Shown: positions 53,603 through 62,924 of the stretch, in pieces
Numbering within the stretch: position 1 is the first letter of the stretch
Layout of the letters: the number at the start of each line of letters is the position of its first letter
Origin: Candidatus Jettenia sp.
GTDB lineage: Bacteria; Planctomycetota; Brocadiia; Brocadiales; Brocadiaceae
Assembly (NCBI GenBank): GCA_021650895.1
Contig: CP091278.1
Coordinates: forward strand, 3,687,659 to 3,751,658
Length of the DNA: 64,000 nucleotides
Reading direction: 5' to 3'
Made by a program: the position numbers and the translations under genes
Notes under the pieces: generated by a model
The model's input: the letters and a program-made list of their open reading frames with translations, nothing else
What the model was told of the DNA's origin: nothing
The model's database searches: none

Positions 53603-55021
53603 ATGTCAGACGCAAAAGATCATTGCGGTTTAATTGGAGTTTATGGATGTGAGGACGCTGCTGAGAGAGTTTATTATGGTTTGTATTCCTTGCAACATCG
53701 TGGAGAAGAAAGCGCTGGAATTGCTTCAACAAATGGAAAAGATATTGTTTGTCATAAAGGGATGGGTTTGGTAAGTGAGGCTATCAAGCCAGATATGCTC
53801 AAATCCTTAAAAAATCCTGTTGCTATAGGTCATGTTCGATATTCAACGATTGGTTCTAATAACATTGGTAACGCACAGCCATTATTAGTTGATTACTATA
53901 AGGGAAAAGTTGCCGTTGCCCACAATGGACAATTAACCAATGCAAAAAGATTACGCGAAGAATTTGAGGCCAATGGTTCCATATTCCATACAACCTCTGA
54001 TACAGAAGTAATTGTTCATCTCATGGCAAAACCTTTACATATGATGCAAAAGAGCTTATCGCCGGTGTTAAGCCAATTGCATGGTTCTTTTTCACTTCTG
54101 TTTTTAACGCCGGATGAGATGGTAGGGGTTCGCGATCCTCACGGTTTTAAGCCTTTAACCCTCGGAAAATTAAATCATGGTTATGTAATAGCCTCTGAAA
54201 CTTGTGCCTTGGATCAAGTAGGTGCCGAATATATTCGTGATATTAACCCTGGGGAAGCAGTCTATGTTAGCAAGAATGGGATTCGGAGTGAATACTATTG
54301 TCCCCAAAGACAAATTAAGCCTGCCTTTTGTATTTTTGAACTTATATACTTTTCCAGACCTGATAGCAAGATCTATGGAGAGAGTGTACATTTGTTTCGT
54401 AAAAGATTAGGAGCTAAACTTGCGGAAGAGTCCCCGGTAGATGCTGATGTAGTAATTTCTGTCCCTGAAGGAGGAAATTCTGCAGCAATCGGGTATTCTC
54501 ATGCCTCAGGGATACCTATCGATCGTGGATTTATCCGTAATCATTACGTAGGCAGGACGTTCATATTGCCGGAACAGGATCGGAGACACCGTGTAGTAGA
54601 ACTCAAGTTAAATCCTTTAAAAGAGACTGTAGAAGGGAAACGGGTTATCGTTATTGATGATTCCATTGTAAGAGGAACAACATCGAAATCCCGAATTGGA
54701 TTGTTGCGAAGGGCGGGTGCGAAGGAAATTCACTTGAAGATTAGCTGTCCTCCTCATCGTTATCCCTGTTATTATGGGATTGATTTCCAACATAAAGGTG
54801 AGCTTATTGCTGCACATCATACTATAGAGGAGATACAGAAGTTTTTAAATGTGGAAAGCTTGAGCTATTTGAGTGTAGATGCAATGATGAGCTGTACAAC
54901 ACAATCTCAAGAGCACTTCTGTAATGCTTGTTTTACGAGCAGATATCCCACTCCCATAGAAGAGAATACGAAGAAACTCGTTGAAAGGGAAGTTGTGAGA
55001 GAAATTAGTAAAACTAATTGA
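53603..55021 (+). CDS. purF: Amidophosphoribosyltransferase
   Basis: It makes phosphoribosylamine from PRPP and glutamine, the first committed step of purine synthesis. The 472-residue protein starts MSDAKDHCGLIGVYG; Cys8 would become the N-terminal nucleophile after propeptide removal. The glutaminase domain has HVRYSTIGSNNIGNAQP and HNGQLTN. The PRPP motif is VIVIDDSIVRGTTS. CNACFTSRYP, FCIFELIYFSRPDS and SCPPHRYPCYYG supply Cys ligands as in the B. subtilis [4Fe-4S] type. One base separates its stop from the next start, which suggests coupling with the radical-SAM gene. Confidence 0.97.
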   Translation: MSDAKDHCGLIGVYGCEDAAERVYYGLYSLQHRGEESAGIASTNGKDIVCHKGMGLVSEAIKPDMLKSLKNPVAIGHVRYSTIGSNNIGNAQPLLVDYYKGKVAVAHNGQLTNAKRLREEFEANGSIFHTTSDTEVIVHLMAKPLHMMQKSLSPVLSQLHGSFSLLFLTPDEMVGVRDPHGFKPLTLGKLNHGYVIASETCALDQVGAEYIRDINPGEAVYVSKNGIRSEYYCPQRQIKPAFCIFELIYFSRPDSKIYGESVHLFRKRLGAKLAEESPVDADVVISVPEGGNSAAIGYSHASGIPIDRGFIRNHYVGRTFILPEQDRRHRVVELKLNPLKETVEGKRVIVIDDSIVRGTTSKSRIGLLRRAGAKEIHLKISCPPHRYPCYYGIDFQHKGELIAAHHTIEEIQKFLNVESLSYLSVDAMMSCTTQSQEHFCNACFTSRYPTPIEENTKKLVEREVVREISKTN

Positions 55022-55022
55022 T

Positions 55023-56024
55023 ATGTTTGCAAACAATCTCTACCTCATAAAAGGCATCTTAGGCAGAATTTTTTATAGTATTCCTCAAAAACCAGAACGT
55101 ATCCAGCTTGAGATTACCAACCGATGTAATTACACGTGTGGTATGTGCCCCAGAGAATCCTTCCATCTGCCAGAAAAAGACATTTCATTTAACCTCTTTA
55201 CAAAAATTATTGATCGTTTAACGCAAAATAATTTTTACCATTACAACCTTACTCTTACTGGATGGGGTGAGCCCTTACTACATCCGGAGTTGATAAATAT
55301 GATTGTTTATACAAAAGGTAAAGGGCATAGCGTTGGTGTGACAACGAATGGTTTGCTGCTGGCCTCTTTTATAGAAAAATTTATCGAGATAGCGCTGGAC
55401 AAATTAACTATTTCCTTAGATAGTGTGGAGGAATATAATGAAACAGGAGAATGCCATCCCTATAATAAGATTGTGCAAAAGAATATAGAGTTACTTGTCC
55501 GATTACGGAATACCAGGAAAAAACCGTTTGTTACGGTGCAAGTAACTATGCATAACAAACAACAATGCCTGAAGACGGTTAAATTTGCTGCGGAGATAGG
55601 AGTTGATCGCGTATTTCTGGTACGATTAAATATACCCTTTGGTATGCAAAGCTTCAAAAGGCCTCATTTAAAAGAGGAATTAGAAATTTATGAAGAGGTT
55701 GATGAGATAGCCAGAAAATATGGATTACAGATCGATAACAACTATGTAGCTTTCAGCAATGGTTTGCTTCGATTGCTCTATAAACAATTACGCCCCATAA
55801 TGTATCGGTTTGATAAGTATTGTCCAAAACCGTACGACTACTTGTATATTACTATTGATGGTAAGATAACTCCATGCTGCGATCTGCCGCGATATGAAGT
55901 AGGTAATATAGTAAAACAAAATATTAACAAGATATGGCATAGTGAGAATATGCAATACTTTCGCAAGCATCAGGATGAGGTATGTGGTAAGTGTGATGCA
56001 TTGAGGTTGAAGCATTTAAATTAA
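55023..56024 (+). CDS. Radical SAM protein with SPASM-type C-terminus
   Basis: The 333-residue enzyme uses S-adenosylmethionine and a [4Fe-4S] cluster bound by CNYTCGMC (Cys at about 38, 42 and 45) in LEITNRCNYTCGMCPRESFH. The SAM-binding area LTGWGEPLLHPELI is normal. The C-terminal TIDGKITPCCDLPRYEVGNI and VCGKCDALR motif is SPASM-like, with further Cys for auxiliary clusters. The substrate cannot be inferred; relatives modify peptides or sugars. It begins one base after purF and continues towards another radical-SAM gene, and this tight spacing looks like an operon. Confidence 0.85.
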   Translation: MFANNLYLIKGILGRIFYSIPQKPERIQLEITNRCNYTCGMCPRESFHLPEKDISFNLFTKIIDRLTQNNFYHYNLTLTGWGEPLLHPELINMIVYTKGKGHSVGVTTNGLLLASFIEKFIEIALDKLTISLDSVEEYNETGECHPYNKIVQKNIELLVRLRNTRKKPFVTVQVTMHNKQQCLKTVKFAAEIGVDRVFLVRLNIPFGMQSFKRPHLKEELEIYEEVDEIARKYGLQIDNNYVAFSNGLLRLLYKQLRPIMYRFDKYCPKPYDYLYITIDGKITPCCDLPRYEVGNIVKQNINKIWHSENMQYFRKHQDEVCGKCDALRLKHLN

Positions 56025-56109
56025 AACCATTCATAATTTATGTGGATGAATAGCTAAGCGATTAAATAGTTGTCGGTTTGTTATGGAGAAACATTTTTAC
56101 GATTAGACC

Positions 56110-57531
56110 ATGAGGATTACTTTTCTCATACCACCTCCTATTGATGGAAAGATCCCTGAACGGGTTTCGGGATGTGCTTATCTGCTCTATTACGTTCCAA
56201 ATATTTTCCTTCTCAGTGCTGCTGCTATATTGGAAAAGGAAGGTTATAAGATCAGATATATTGAGAGTACTGTTAAGAAATGGGATCGAAAATATTTCCT
56301 GAATTTTTTGAAGGAAGATTTAAGCGATATATATTGCTTCTATGCTGTTAATCTATCTCAAAAGACTGATGTTCAGGCGCTAAGAGATATTCGCGATATA
56401 CGAAGAGATATACCGGTTATTTTTTTTGGTCCTGCACCCTCTGATAGACCTGCAGAATTTGTAGTAGATACAAACACCTATGTAGTTAGGGGTGAGCCTG
56501 AACATACAATGCTTGAACTAGTAAGAGCACTTGAGACCAAATCGAGTATTGAAGGTATAAAAAGTATATCCTTCAAAAACAATAATGAAATTGTTCATAA
56601 TACAAATAGAGAACCGATAGAAGATTTGGATGTATTACCCTTTCCAGCCAGACATCTCCTGGAAGAAAGGGATATTTACTATAATCCCAAATTAGGGGAG
56701 CGTCCATTTACGGCTGTTTGTACCTCAAGGGGTTGCTCGTATCGATGTATTTACTGTGTTCCATCTTCCCTGAGTTTCTCAAGGGAACTCGAATATAAAC
56801 ACCATGTAGCCAGAAAGCCACCAGTAAGAAAGAGATCCCCTGAACATATTATTGAGGAATTTAAGTTGCTAAAATCACAAGGTTACAAGGCTGTGAATGT
56901 CCAGGATGACCAGTTTGTGTGGGGTGAAGAGCGGACAATTAAGATTTGTGAAGGGATACAAGATCTGGGTATTGTGTGGGGTTGTTCTGCGAGATCAGAT
57001 CATCTGAATGAGGCAATCGTGAGTGCCATGGCATCAGCTCATTGCAAGTTTATCGATCTTGGTGTTGAATCCTTTAATCAGGAAATATTAGACTATATAA
57101 AGAAAGATATCGATGTGAGAAAGAATGAAGAGGCTATTAAACTGGTAAAAAGATATGGTATATCGGCCAAAATCAATATCATGTTTGGTGCGTCTCCAAT
57201 GGAGACATCGGCTACTATTCAAAAGAATATGGAAGAAGTGAAGCGATTGAAGGTAGATCAGGTGATGTATAACATTGCAAATCCATTTCCTGGTACAGAA
57301 TTTTATCAAATTGCCAAAGAGAATAAATTATTTGTGTATGGTGATTATAGACCTGTTAATGTGGCAAAAGAAGCTAATATTACCTATTCTCATCTTAGTA
57401 AGACAGACCTTGAAAAGGCTGTACGTCGTGCTAACTTCAAATTTTTTATAACACCTCGCTTTATTTCAAAAAATGTACGGCGGTTAGGTTCTCTCGATTC
57501 TTTGAAGGCTATGCTTAAAAAGCTTTTTTAG
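56110..57531 (+). CDS. B12-binding-type radical SAM protein
   Basis: The 473-residue protein has an N-terminal cobalamin-binding-like Rossmann domain (about 1-140, with LLSAAAILEKEGYKIRYIES and VIFFGPAPSDRPAE). The radical-SAM core follows, with CTSRGCSYRCIYC (cluster Cys at about 205, 209 and 212) and CKFIDLGVESFNQEILDYIKK. The fold resembles P-methylase, BchE and hopanoid-modifying HpnP enzymes. B12 use is likely but the His ligand (DxHxxG) is not visible, so it may be dispensable. Reaction unknown. It lies between the SPASM protein and a glycosyltransferase on one strand. Confidence 0.83.
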   Translation: MRITFLIPPPIDGKIPERVSGCAYLLYYVPNIFLLSAAAILEKEGYKIRYIESTVKKWDRKYFLNFLKEDLSDIYCFYAVNLSQKTDVQALRDIRDIRRDIPVIFFGPAPSDRPAEFVVDTNTYVVRGEPEHTMLELVRALETKSSIEGIKSISFKNNNEIVHNTNREPIEDLDVLPFPARHLLEERDIYYNPKLGERPFTAVCTSRGCSYRCIYCVPSSLSFSRELEYKHHVARKPPVRKRSPEHIIEEFKLLKSQGYKAVNVQDDQFVWGEERTIKICEGIQDLGIVWGCSARSDHLNEAIVSAMASAHCKFIDLGVESFNQEILDYIKKDIDVRKNEEAIKLVKRYGISAKINIMFGASPMETSATIQKNMEEVKRLKVDQVMYNIANPFPGTEFYQIAKENKLFVYGDYRPVNVAKEANITYSHLSKTDLEKAVRRANFKFFITPRFISKNVRRLGSLDSLKAMLKKLF

Positions 57532-57548
57532 AGACAAAAATTTATCTC

Positions 57549-58601
57549 ATGAAATTTTCTATCCTCGTTCCTGCTTACAATGAGGAGCAATCTATCGCTT
57601 CTTGTTTAAACTCCCTTATTGCACTTCCTGATAATAAGGAGATTATTGTTATTGATGATGCCTCTACTGATCTTACCGTTCAGACTATTGAGAAATTTTT
57701 AAACAGGGGTATTATTTTAGTACGAAGGGAAAGAAATGGTGGGAGAGCTGCTGCCCTGAATTCAGGATTACAAAGGTCTACAGGTGATATTATTGTTACA
57801 ACAGATGCAGATACTGTTGTACCTCCTAACTGGTTACAAAGGTTTGAATCATATTTTAAACAGCAAGGTATCGTTGCGGTAGGGGGAGCTTATCAAGCCC
57901 GTAATAAGGAGAAACCGTTAGCGAATGCAACGAGTATCTTAGACCAAATACTGAATGGAATGTTTAAAAAATCAGTTGTTCCTAATAAACTTTCCGGTGT
58001 AAATTCAGCTATCCACAGAAGTGCACTACTCAATTCAGGCGGTTTTAATGAGAGTTCCTGGTGGAGTGAGGATTCCGAATTGGGCTGGAAATTGAAGGAG
58101 ATAGGCAAGGTTATGTATGATCCTGATAATATGGTAAATACTACATATCCCGATACATGGACAGATATTTGGAAAAGGAAGTTTTATTGGGGATATGCAA
58201 TGGGTCTTAAATTTAAAAAGCAAGTTCCCTATAATATAAGATTATGGCTGCGTCCTTTGCTATTTTTGGCGCTTTTTATGAGTCTTCTGGCATTTTTGAT
58301 AACGATACCTTACGGAGTAAATGTGTATTTGGTGCCTGGCTCAATTTTTTTTATTTTATTAATTACATTAACTATCTTTTTCATTCCACTTGGTATGATT
58401 GTGATGTTAAGAAATGGTGATCGTGAATTTTTTAAAACACTATCTTTACTAGCAATCCTACCTGTATTTCGCGAGTTTGCTTATATCTATGGGATGTATT
58501 GGGGGTTTTGTAATGGCCATAGAGAAATGATAAGGTCGACATGGAAAGATGAATTACATTGCAGAGATACAAAGGACGGAGAGAAGAATATCAGTGTATA
58601 G
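57549..58601 (+). CDS. Family 2 glycosyltransferase, membrane-bound
   Basis: The 350-residue protein transfers sugars from nucleotide donors to a lipid or surface glycan. The GT-A core has SILVPAYNEEQSIASCLNSL, IIVIDDASTDLT, TDADTVVPPNW (metal-binding DxD) and SSWWSEDSELGWKLKEIG (ED-ELG acceptor-site). Three membrane helices follow (about 235-260, 266-290 and 300-325). It lies 17 bases after the B12-type gene. A role in envelope polysaccharide is inference. Confidence 0.88.
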   Translation: MKFSILVPAYNEEQSIASCLNSLIALPDNKEIIVIDDASTDLTVQTIEKFLNRGIILVRRERNGGRAAALNSGLQRSTGDIIVTTDADTVVPPNWLQRFESYFKQQGIVAVGGAYQARNKEKPLANATSILDQILNGMFKKSVVPNKLSGVNSAIHRSALLNSGGFNESSWWSEDSELGWKLKEIGKVMYDPDNMVNTTYPDTWTDIWKRKFYWGYAMGLKFKKQVPYNIRLWLRPLLFLALFMSLLAFLITIPYGVNVYLVPGSIFFILLITLTIFFIPLGMIVMLRNGDREFFKTLSLLAILPVFREFAYIYGMYWGFCNGHREMIRSTWKDELHCRDTKDGEKNISV

Positions 58602-58779
58602 AGGGAATGTTTATACCGGAAAGTTTTGGAAATTTAAAGGATGTATTTGGATTGTAGATTATCTCACTAGTTTTCTGTAACTTTCAATTTACTATTACGA
58701 TATAAAACTTTTTAACTTACTATAAAATAAAGGATTTGAGCAAGAAATCGTTTAAGATTTCATGCGCTATGGATAGTTT

Positions 58780-59846
58780 ATGGCAAAAAAAATAAAAGGA
58801 CTTACCTATAAAGAAGCAGGTGTTGATATTGATACAAAAGGTCAATTTACGACAGATATCTATACGAAAATGCGAACGACCTTTCGTCCTCAGGTAATTG
58901 AAAACCCTGATGGATTTGGTGGTTTGTTTGCTTTAAATTCACGCACCAAAAAATATCGTCAGCCGGTGCTTGTTTCCTCGACAGACGGTGTAGGCACGAA
59001 ACTAAAAATCGCCTTTATGATGAAGAAACACAGTACCATTGGAATTGACCTTGTTGCTATGTGTGTTAATGATATTGTGGTATTGGGGGCGGAACCGCTC
59101 TTTTTGCTAGACTATTTGGCTAGCAGCAGGATTGTACCGAAGGTTTTACATGAGGTATTAGATGGTATTGTAGAGGGGTGCCGTCAGGCAGGTTGTGCAC
59201 TTATCGGTGGTGAAACGCCGGAAATGCCAGGGTTCTATCATGAAGGAGAATATGATATTGCAGGCTTTGTAGTAGGCGTTGTAGAAAAGGATCGAATTAT
59301 CGATGGCAAAACAATAAAACCGGGAGATGTAGTTATTGGTTTGAGCTCAAGTGGCGTCCATAGTAATGGATTCTCTCTTGCAAGAAAAGTTTTTTTGATA
59401 AGGCGAAGATGAAGATAACCCAAAAGCTTATTAAATATGGATTAAAGACAACGTTGGGAGAAGAATTGCTGACGCCGACTAAGATTTATGTGGAGCCCAT
59501 TCTAAAGATTTTAGATAAACATAAGGCAAAAAAGATTATAAAAGGAATGGCGCATATTACCGGTGGTGGACTTTTAGAAAACATACCTCGTATCTTGCCT
59601 GATGGTTGTGCTGTTAAGTTGGAAAGAGCGAAATGGAGTGTTCCAAAGATATTTAGTATCATACAAGATTTAGGTAAGATTAAAGACGAAGAAATGTTTC
59701 ATGTATTTAATATGGGTATTGGTATGGTGCTAATTGTATCCAAGTCAGAAGTGGAATTTGTCTTACGTGATCTTAATATTTCAAGAGAAACGGGAACAAT
59801 TATCGGCGAGATTGTGGAAGGAGATAAAATTGTGCATATCATATGA
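58780..59846 (+). CDS. purM: Phosphoribosylformylglycinamidine cyclo-ligase, interrupted by a one-base slip
   Basis: PurM closes the imidazole ring (AIR synthesis) in purine biosynthesis. The first frame (58780-59412) has [68 protein letters not shown] and [16 protein letters not shown]. The second (to 59846) has [30 protein letters not shown] and [11 protein letters not shown]. The break is at a run of seven T (59390-59396). One more T, or a -1 slip on T TTT TTG, gives [10 protein letters not shown], the expected PurM sequence. Total length would be about 355, as normal. A sequence error, a mutation or slippage are all possible. Confidence 0.9.
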
Positions 59847-59905
59847 GAGAATTTTGTTTATAATTAATTTCCAACTCCTGCATATATCTATTGAATAATA
59901 GATCG

Positions 59906-60640
59906 CTATGTTGTGGAGTATTCATTTCTTCTGAGTTGCTTGCCTTTTACCACGCCATACATTGCACAAATTATTAAATAGCAGCTCAACGTCGTAGATA
60001 ATGCTAGTTCAGGGGTAATTATGAAAAATAAGATTGCTGCAGAAAACTCTAACACCATAGCCAAAATACCCTGTTTAATGCCAATCTTACCTGTGATATT
60101 GAAAAAGGGAATTTTACTAACCATAAATATACCAAGTGCGAAAGTTATAAAGGGTAAAAGTGTTATGACAATATCTGTTCCAAGTCTCGTTTGTATAAAA
60201 TGATCGAGAATAATAAGTTGTGCAACCGTCCCCCCTGAAAGTGTACTGGGTAATCCAGTGAAGAAATGTCTCGGTACATTTGCCCCTTCATCTTTTTGAG
60301 CGTTAAATCTTGCTAATCGAAAAGCGGCACACATCATAAAAAATAATCCAATACTCCATAGTATGATATGAGCGTGATCAACGCATATTTGTATCATAAG
60401 TATGGCAGGTGCAATACCAAAAGTTACTAAATCTGCCATAGAATCTAACTGGGCGCCTGTCTTGCTCGTACTTTTCATCATACGCGCTAATCTTCCATCA
60501 AAGGCATCTAATGCCATAGCTGCTATAATTAACCATGCTGCTATTTCAAATCTCTGGTTCAAAATGCACAAGATCGAAATAAACCCACATATTATATTTC
60601 CCATAGTTACTAAAGTAGGTAACATTTCTTTTATTTTCAC
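59906..60640 (-). CDS. pssA: CDP-diacylglycerol--serine O-phosphatidyltransferase
   Basis: This membrane enzyme makes phosphatidylserine, precursor of phosphatidylethanolamine. The CDP-alcohol phosphatidyltransferase signature DG(x2)AR(x8)G(x3)D(x3)D is seen in DAFDGRLARMMKSTSKTGAQLDSMAD near residue 48. Six to seven hydrophobic segments follow to the end. GTG at 60640 is preferred: AGGAG lies 7 bases upstream, and the product begins VKIKEMLPTLVTMGN. The longer frame to 60676 has no ribosome site. It is the bacillus-type integral-membrane class. Confidence 0.92.
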   Translation of the reverse strand: MKIKEMLPTLVTMGNIICGFISILCILNQRFEIAAWLIIAAMALDAFDGRLARMMKSTSKTGAQLDSMADLVTFGIAPAILMIQICVDHAHIILWSIGLFFMMCAAFRLARFNAQKDEGANVPRHFFTGLPSTLSGGTVAQLIILDHFIQTRLGTDIVITLLPFITFALGIFMVSKIPFFNITGKIGIKQGILAMVLEFSAAILFFIITPELALSTTLSCYLIICAMYGVVKGKQLRRNEYSTT

Positions 60641-61329
60641 TACAAATCTCCTGGAGAAGTCAGAAAAATAATACATAGTGCAGTAAATAAAATGGCGAAA
60701 AAATTCTTTCCTATAAACTTTGTAATCTTTCCTGCAAATTACTTAACAAAAACAGTGCCTTACTGTGATAATAAACCTAATTTATAATTAATTCCTTAAC
60801 TGATTGGTATAATTACATTTATAAAAACGATAAAATCAGACAGAATATTGATATATTACTATAATTTCTATAAGTTGCAGTATATTTACTGCGCTTATCA
60901 AATATAATTACTGCGGTAAAGAAATGCCTATAAATGATTAGAGAGCGTAATTTGGTTAGAATAAAAATATGTAATAAACAGTCTACAGTTAGCAAAATAA
61001 GGAGTATATCGTATTTAAAAAATACTAAATTTGGTACCAAAAATAACCTTGACTTTTAGAGTCTTTTTACTTGACAGTGTTATTTGATTGTGTTAGCTTG
61101 TTACAAATTTATATCTTCTTTATGGTTAAGTAAACTTGTAAATTTCTGAGAGGAGATACTTTAAAAGATATTGAAGATATATTTTAAAAAAGGATTAGGC
61201 AATTATAGATCGAATAGTATATGATATTTTGTAAACACGATCTTGTGTAGTTGTAAATAATTTCAATAAATTATCATGTTCTTGCTAAGTCTGAAAAGAA
61301 ACTTTAGTTAAATATACGGGAGAAAAAGA
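60641..61329. other. Gap between pssA and aquaporin
   Basis: Nearly 700 bases, strongly A/T-rich. No gene or repeat is seen. A promoter-like pair at 61071-61099 is listed separately. Confidence 0.4.
61071..61099 (+). promoter_or_regulatory. Candidate sigma-70-type promoter before the aquaporin gene
   Basis: TTGACA at 61071-61076, a 17-base spacer, then TAGCTT at 61094-61099. The -35 box is perfect and the -10 box weak. The start codon is 230 bases on, so a long leader would be needed. Confidence 0.35.
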
Positions 61330-62019
61330 ATGAATGCGTACAAAAAGTATATAGCCGAGTTAGTTGGAACATTTGCATTGGTATTTATTGCGGCTGGTTC
61401 TGTATGCGCCGATTTTTATTTAAGGCAGGCAGGTGGGCAAGGACTAGGTCTTTTAGGTATTTCTATAGCATTTGGTGTGGTAGTAACTGCCGTTATTTAT
61501 GCCACGAGTTATGTTTCTGGTTCTCATGTTAATCCTGCTGTTACTATATCCTTCTGGATTACGAAAAGGATGGATCCTAATACTGCAATCATGTATATAA
61601 TCTCCCAAATAGCTGGCGCAACATTAGCAGGACTTGCACTAAAAACCCTTTTCCCTGATGCAGTCAAAACCGTATATTTAGGAACATGTATGTTAGCGCC
61701 AGGAGTTTCTATCGCGCGCGGAATACTCATGGAATTCATTATCAGTTTCCTTTTGATATTTACTATTTATGGGACCCTTGTGGACAAAAGGGCTTCTGCT
61801 GGATTTGCAGGAGTAGCCATAGGGTTGGTAATACTCTTTGGAGCAATGATCGGTGGTATAATTAGTGGCGGTGCAATGAATCCCGCTCGTGTCTTTGGTC
61901 CGGCTATTGCTTCAGGCCAGTTTACTCATCATTATGTATGGTGGATCGGTCCAATATTAGGAGGGATTGTGGCTGGTTTTGTCTACGATAAACTCTTTGC
62001 TGACAGCAAAAAATCATAA
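61330..62019 (+). CDS. MIP-family aquaporin
   Basis: This inner-membrane channel probably passes water or small uncharged solutes. The 229-residue protein has six membrane helices and two half-helices with NPA motifs, HVNPAVTISFW (about 66) and GGAMNPARVFGPA (about 182). FGVVVTAVIYATSYVSG precedes the first motif. The absence of the glycerol-facilitator Asp after the second NPA (NPARVFG rather than NPARD) points to the aquaporin class. AGAAAAAG before the ATG is a modest ribosome site. It ends with a strong terminator, so it is monocistronic. Confidence 0.93.
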   Translation: MNAYKKYIAELVGTFALVFIAAGSVCADFYLRQAGGQGLGLLGISIAFGVVVTAVIYATSYVSGSHVNPAVTISFWITKRMDPNTAIMYIISQIAGATLAGLALKTLFPDAVKTVYLGTCMLAPGVSIARGILMEFIISFLLIFTIYGTLVDKRASAGFAGVAIGLVILFGAMIGGIISGGAMNPARVFGPAIASGQFTHHYVWWIGPILGGIVAGFVYDKLFADSKKS

Positions 62020-62099
62020 TTGCAATTAAAACAGGATAAAATTTATTCATAGCTGATAAAGTTATGTGAAAACACAACCCATTAGCTTAAAAAATTGAG

Positions 62100-62138
62100 C
62101 GGCAACGTGTAAGATTTACCTTACATGTTGCCGTTTTT
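62100..62138 (+). terminator. Intrinsic terminator after the aquaporin gene
   Basis: CGGCAACGTGTAAG and CTTACATGTTGCCG form a 14-bp stem with one G-T mismatch and a 6-base loop, followed by five T. It is 80 bases beyond the aquaporin stop. Confidence 0.88.
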
Positions 62139-62154
62139 ATTGAGAGTTCGATTT

Positions 62155-62802
62155 ATGTTTGATATTGATACTGTGCTGAAGCTTATTGAGCGGGAAAACA
62201 AAAAGTTTAACGTACCGGTTGTTACAATCATTTCTAAAGAACGAACTCCATTTCATGTCTTGATCTCATGTATTTTAAGCCTTAGAACAAAGGACAAGAC
62301 TACTCATGAGGCCTCTCATCGGCTCTTTGCTGTGGTTAATACCCCTGAAGATATGGCAGAGATTTCTACGGAGAAACTAGAGAAGCTTATCTATCCCGTA
62401 GGGTTCTATCGGGTAAAGGCAAAGAATATTAAAGAGATTTGCAAGGAGTTGGTAAAAACATACAGGGGTAAAGTGCCAGACGAAATTGATGAGTTATTGA
62501 AATTGAGTGGAGTGGGACGTAAGACTGCGAATTTAGTAGTAACCCTTGGGTATAAAAAACCTGGTATTTGTGTGGATACCCATGTTCATCGGATTACCAA
62601 CCGATGGGGGTATGTTAAAACAAAAAACCCGAAGGAAACCGAATTTGCACTTCGTGAAAAACTTCCAAAAGAATATTGGCTTATCATCAATGATCTTCTT
62701 GTTACATTTGGCCAAAACATCTGCGTACCAATCTCTCCCAAATGCAACTTTTGTCCTGTTAATATATATTGCCAAAAAGTAGGTGTGACAAGGCATCGTT
62801 AA
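62155..62802 (+). CDS. nth: Endonuclease III
   Basis: This bifunctional DNA glycosylase/AP lyase removes oxidised pyrimidines. The 215-residue protein has the helix-hairpin-helix with catalytic Lys (LLKLSGVGRKTANLVV), the catalytic Asp (GICVDTHVHRITNRW) and the [4Fe-4S] ligands in CVPISPKCNFCPVNIYC (C-x6-C-x2-C-x5-C). The start is the ATG at 62155 (MFDIDTVLKLIE); the in-frame ATG at 62125 lies inside the terminator stem. It follows the aquaporin terminator and so has its own promoter. Confidence 0.95.
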   Translation: MFDIDTVLKLIERENKKFNVPVVTIISKERTPFHVLISCILSLRTKDKTTHEASHRLFAVVNTPEDMAEISTEKLEKLIYPVGFYRVKAKNIKEICKELVKTYRGKVPDEIDELLKLSGVGRKTANLVVTLGYKKPGICVDTHVHRITNRWGYVKTKNPKETEFALREKLPKEYWLIINDLLVTFGQNICVPISPKCNFCPVNIYCQKVGVTRHR

Positions 62803-62924
62803 CGATTATTGTACTATTCCTGCTATGAGTATGGTCCCGGAGAATGTTTAATTCTTCAAGATATGCATCAATTCCCGTTCTTGCTGATTGTATAGTAAGG
62901 GAACGATGATCTTATGAAAATGGT

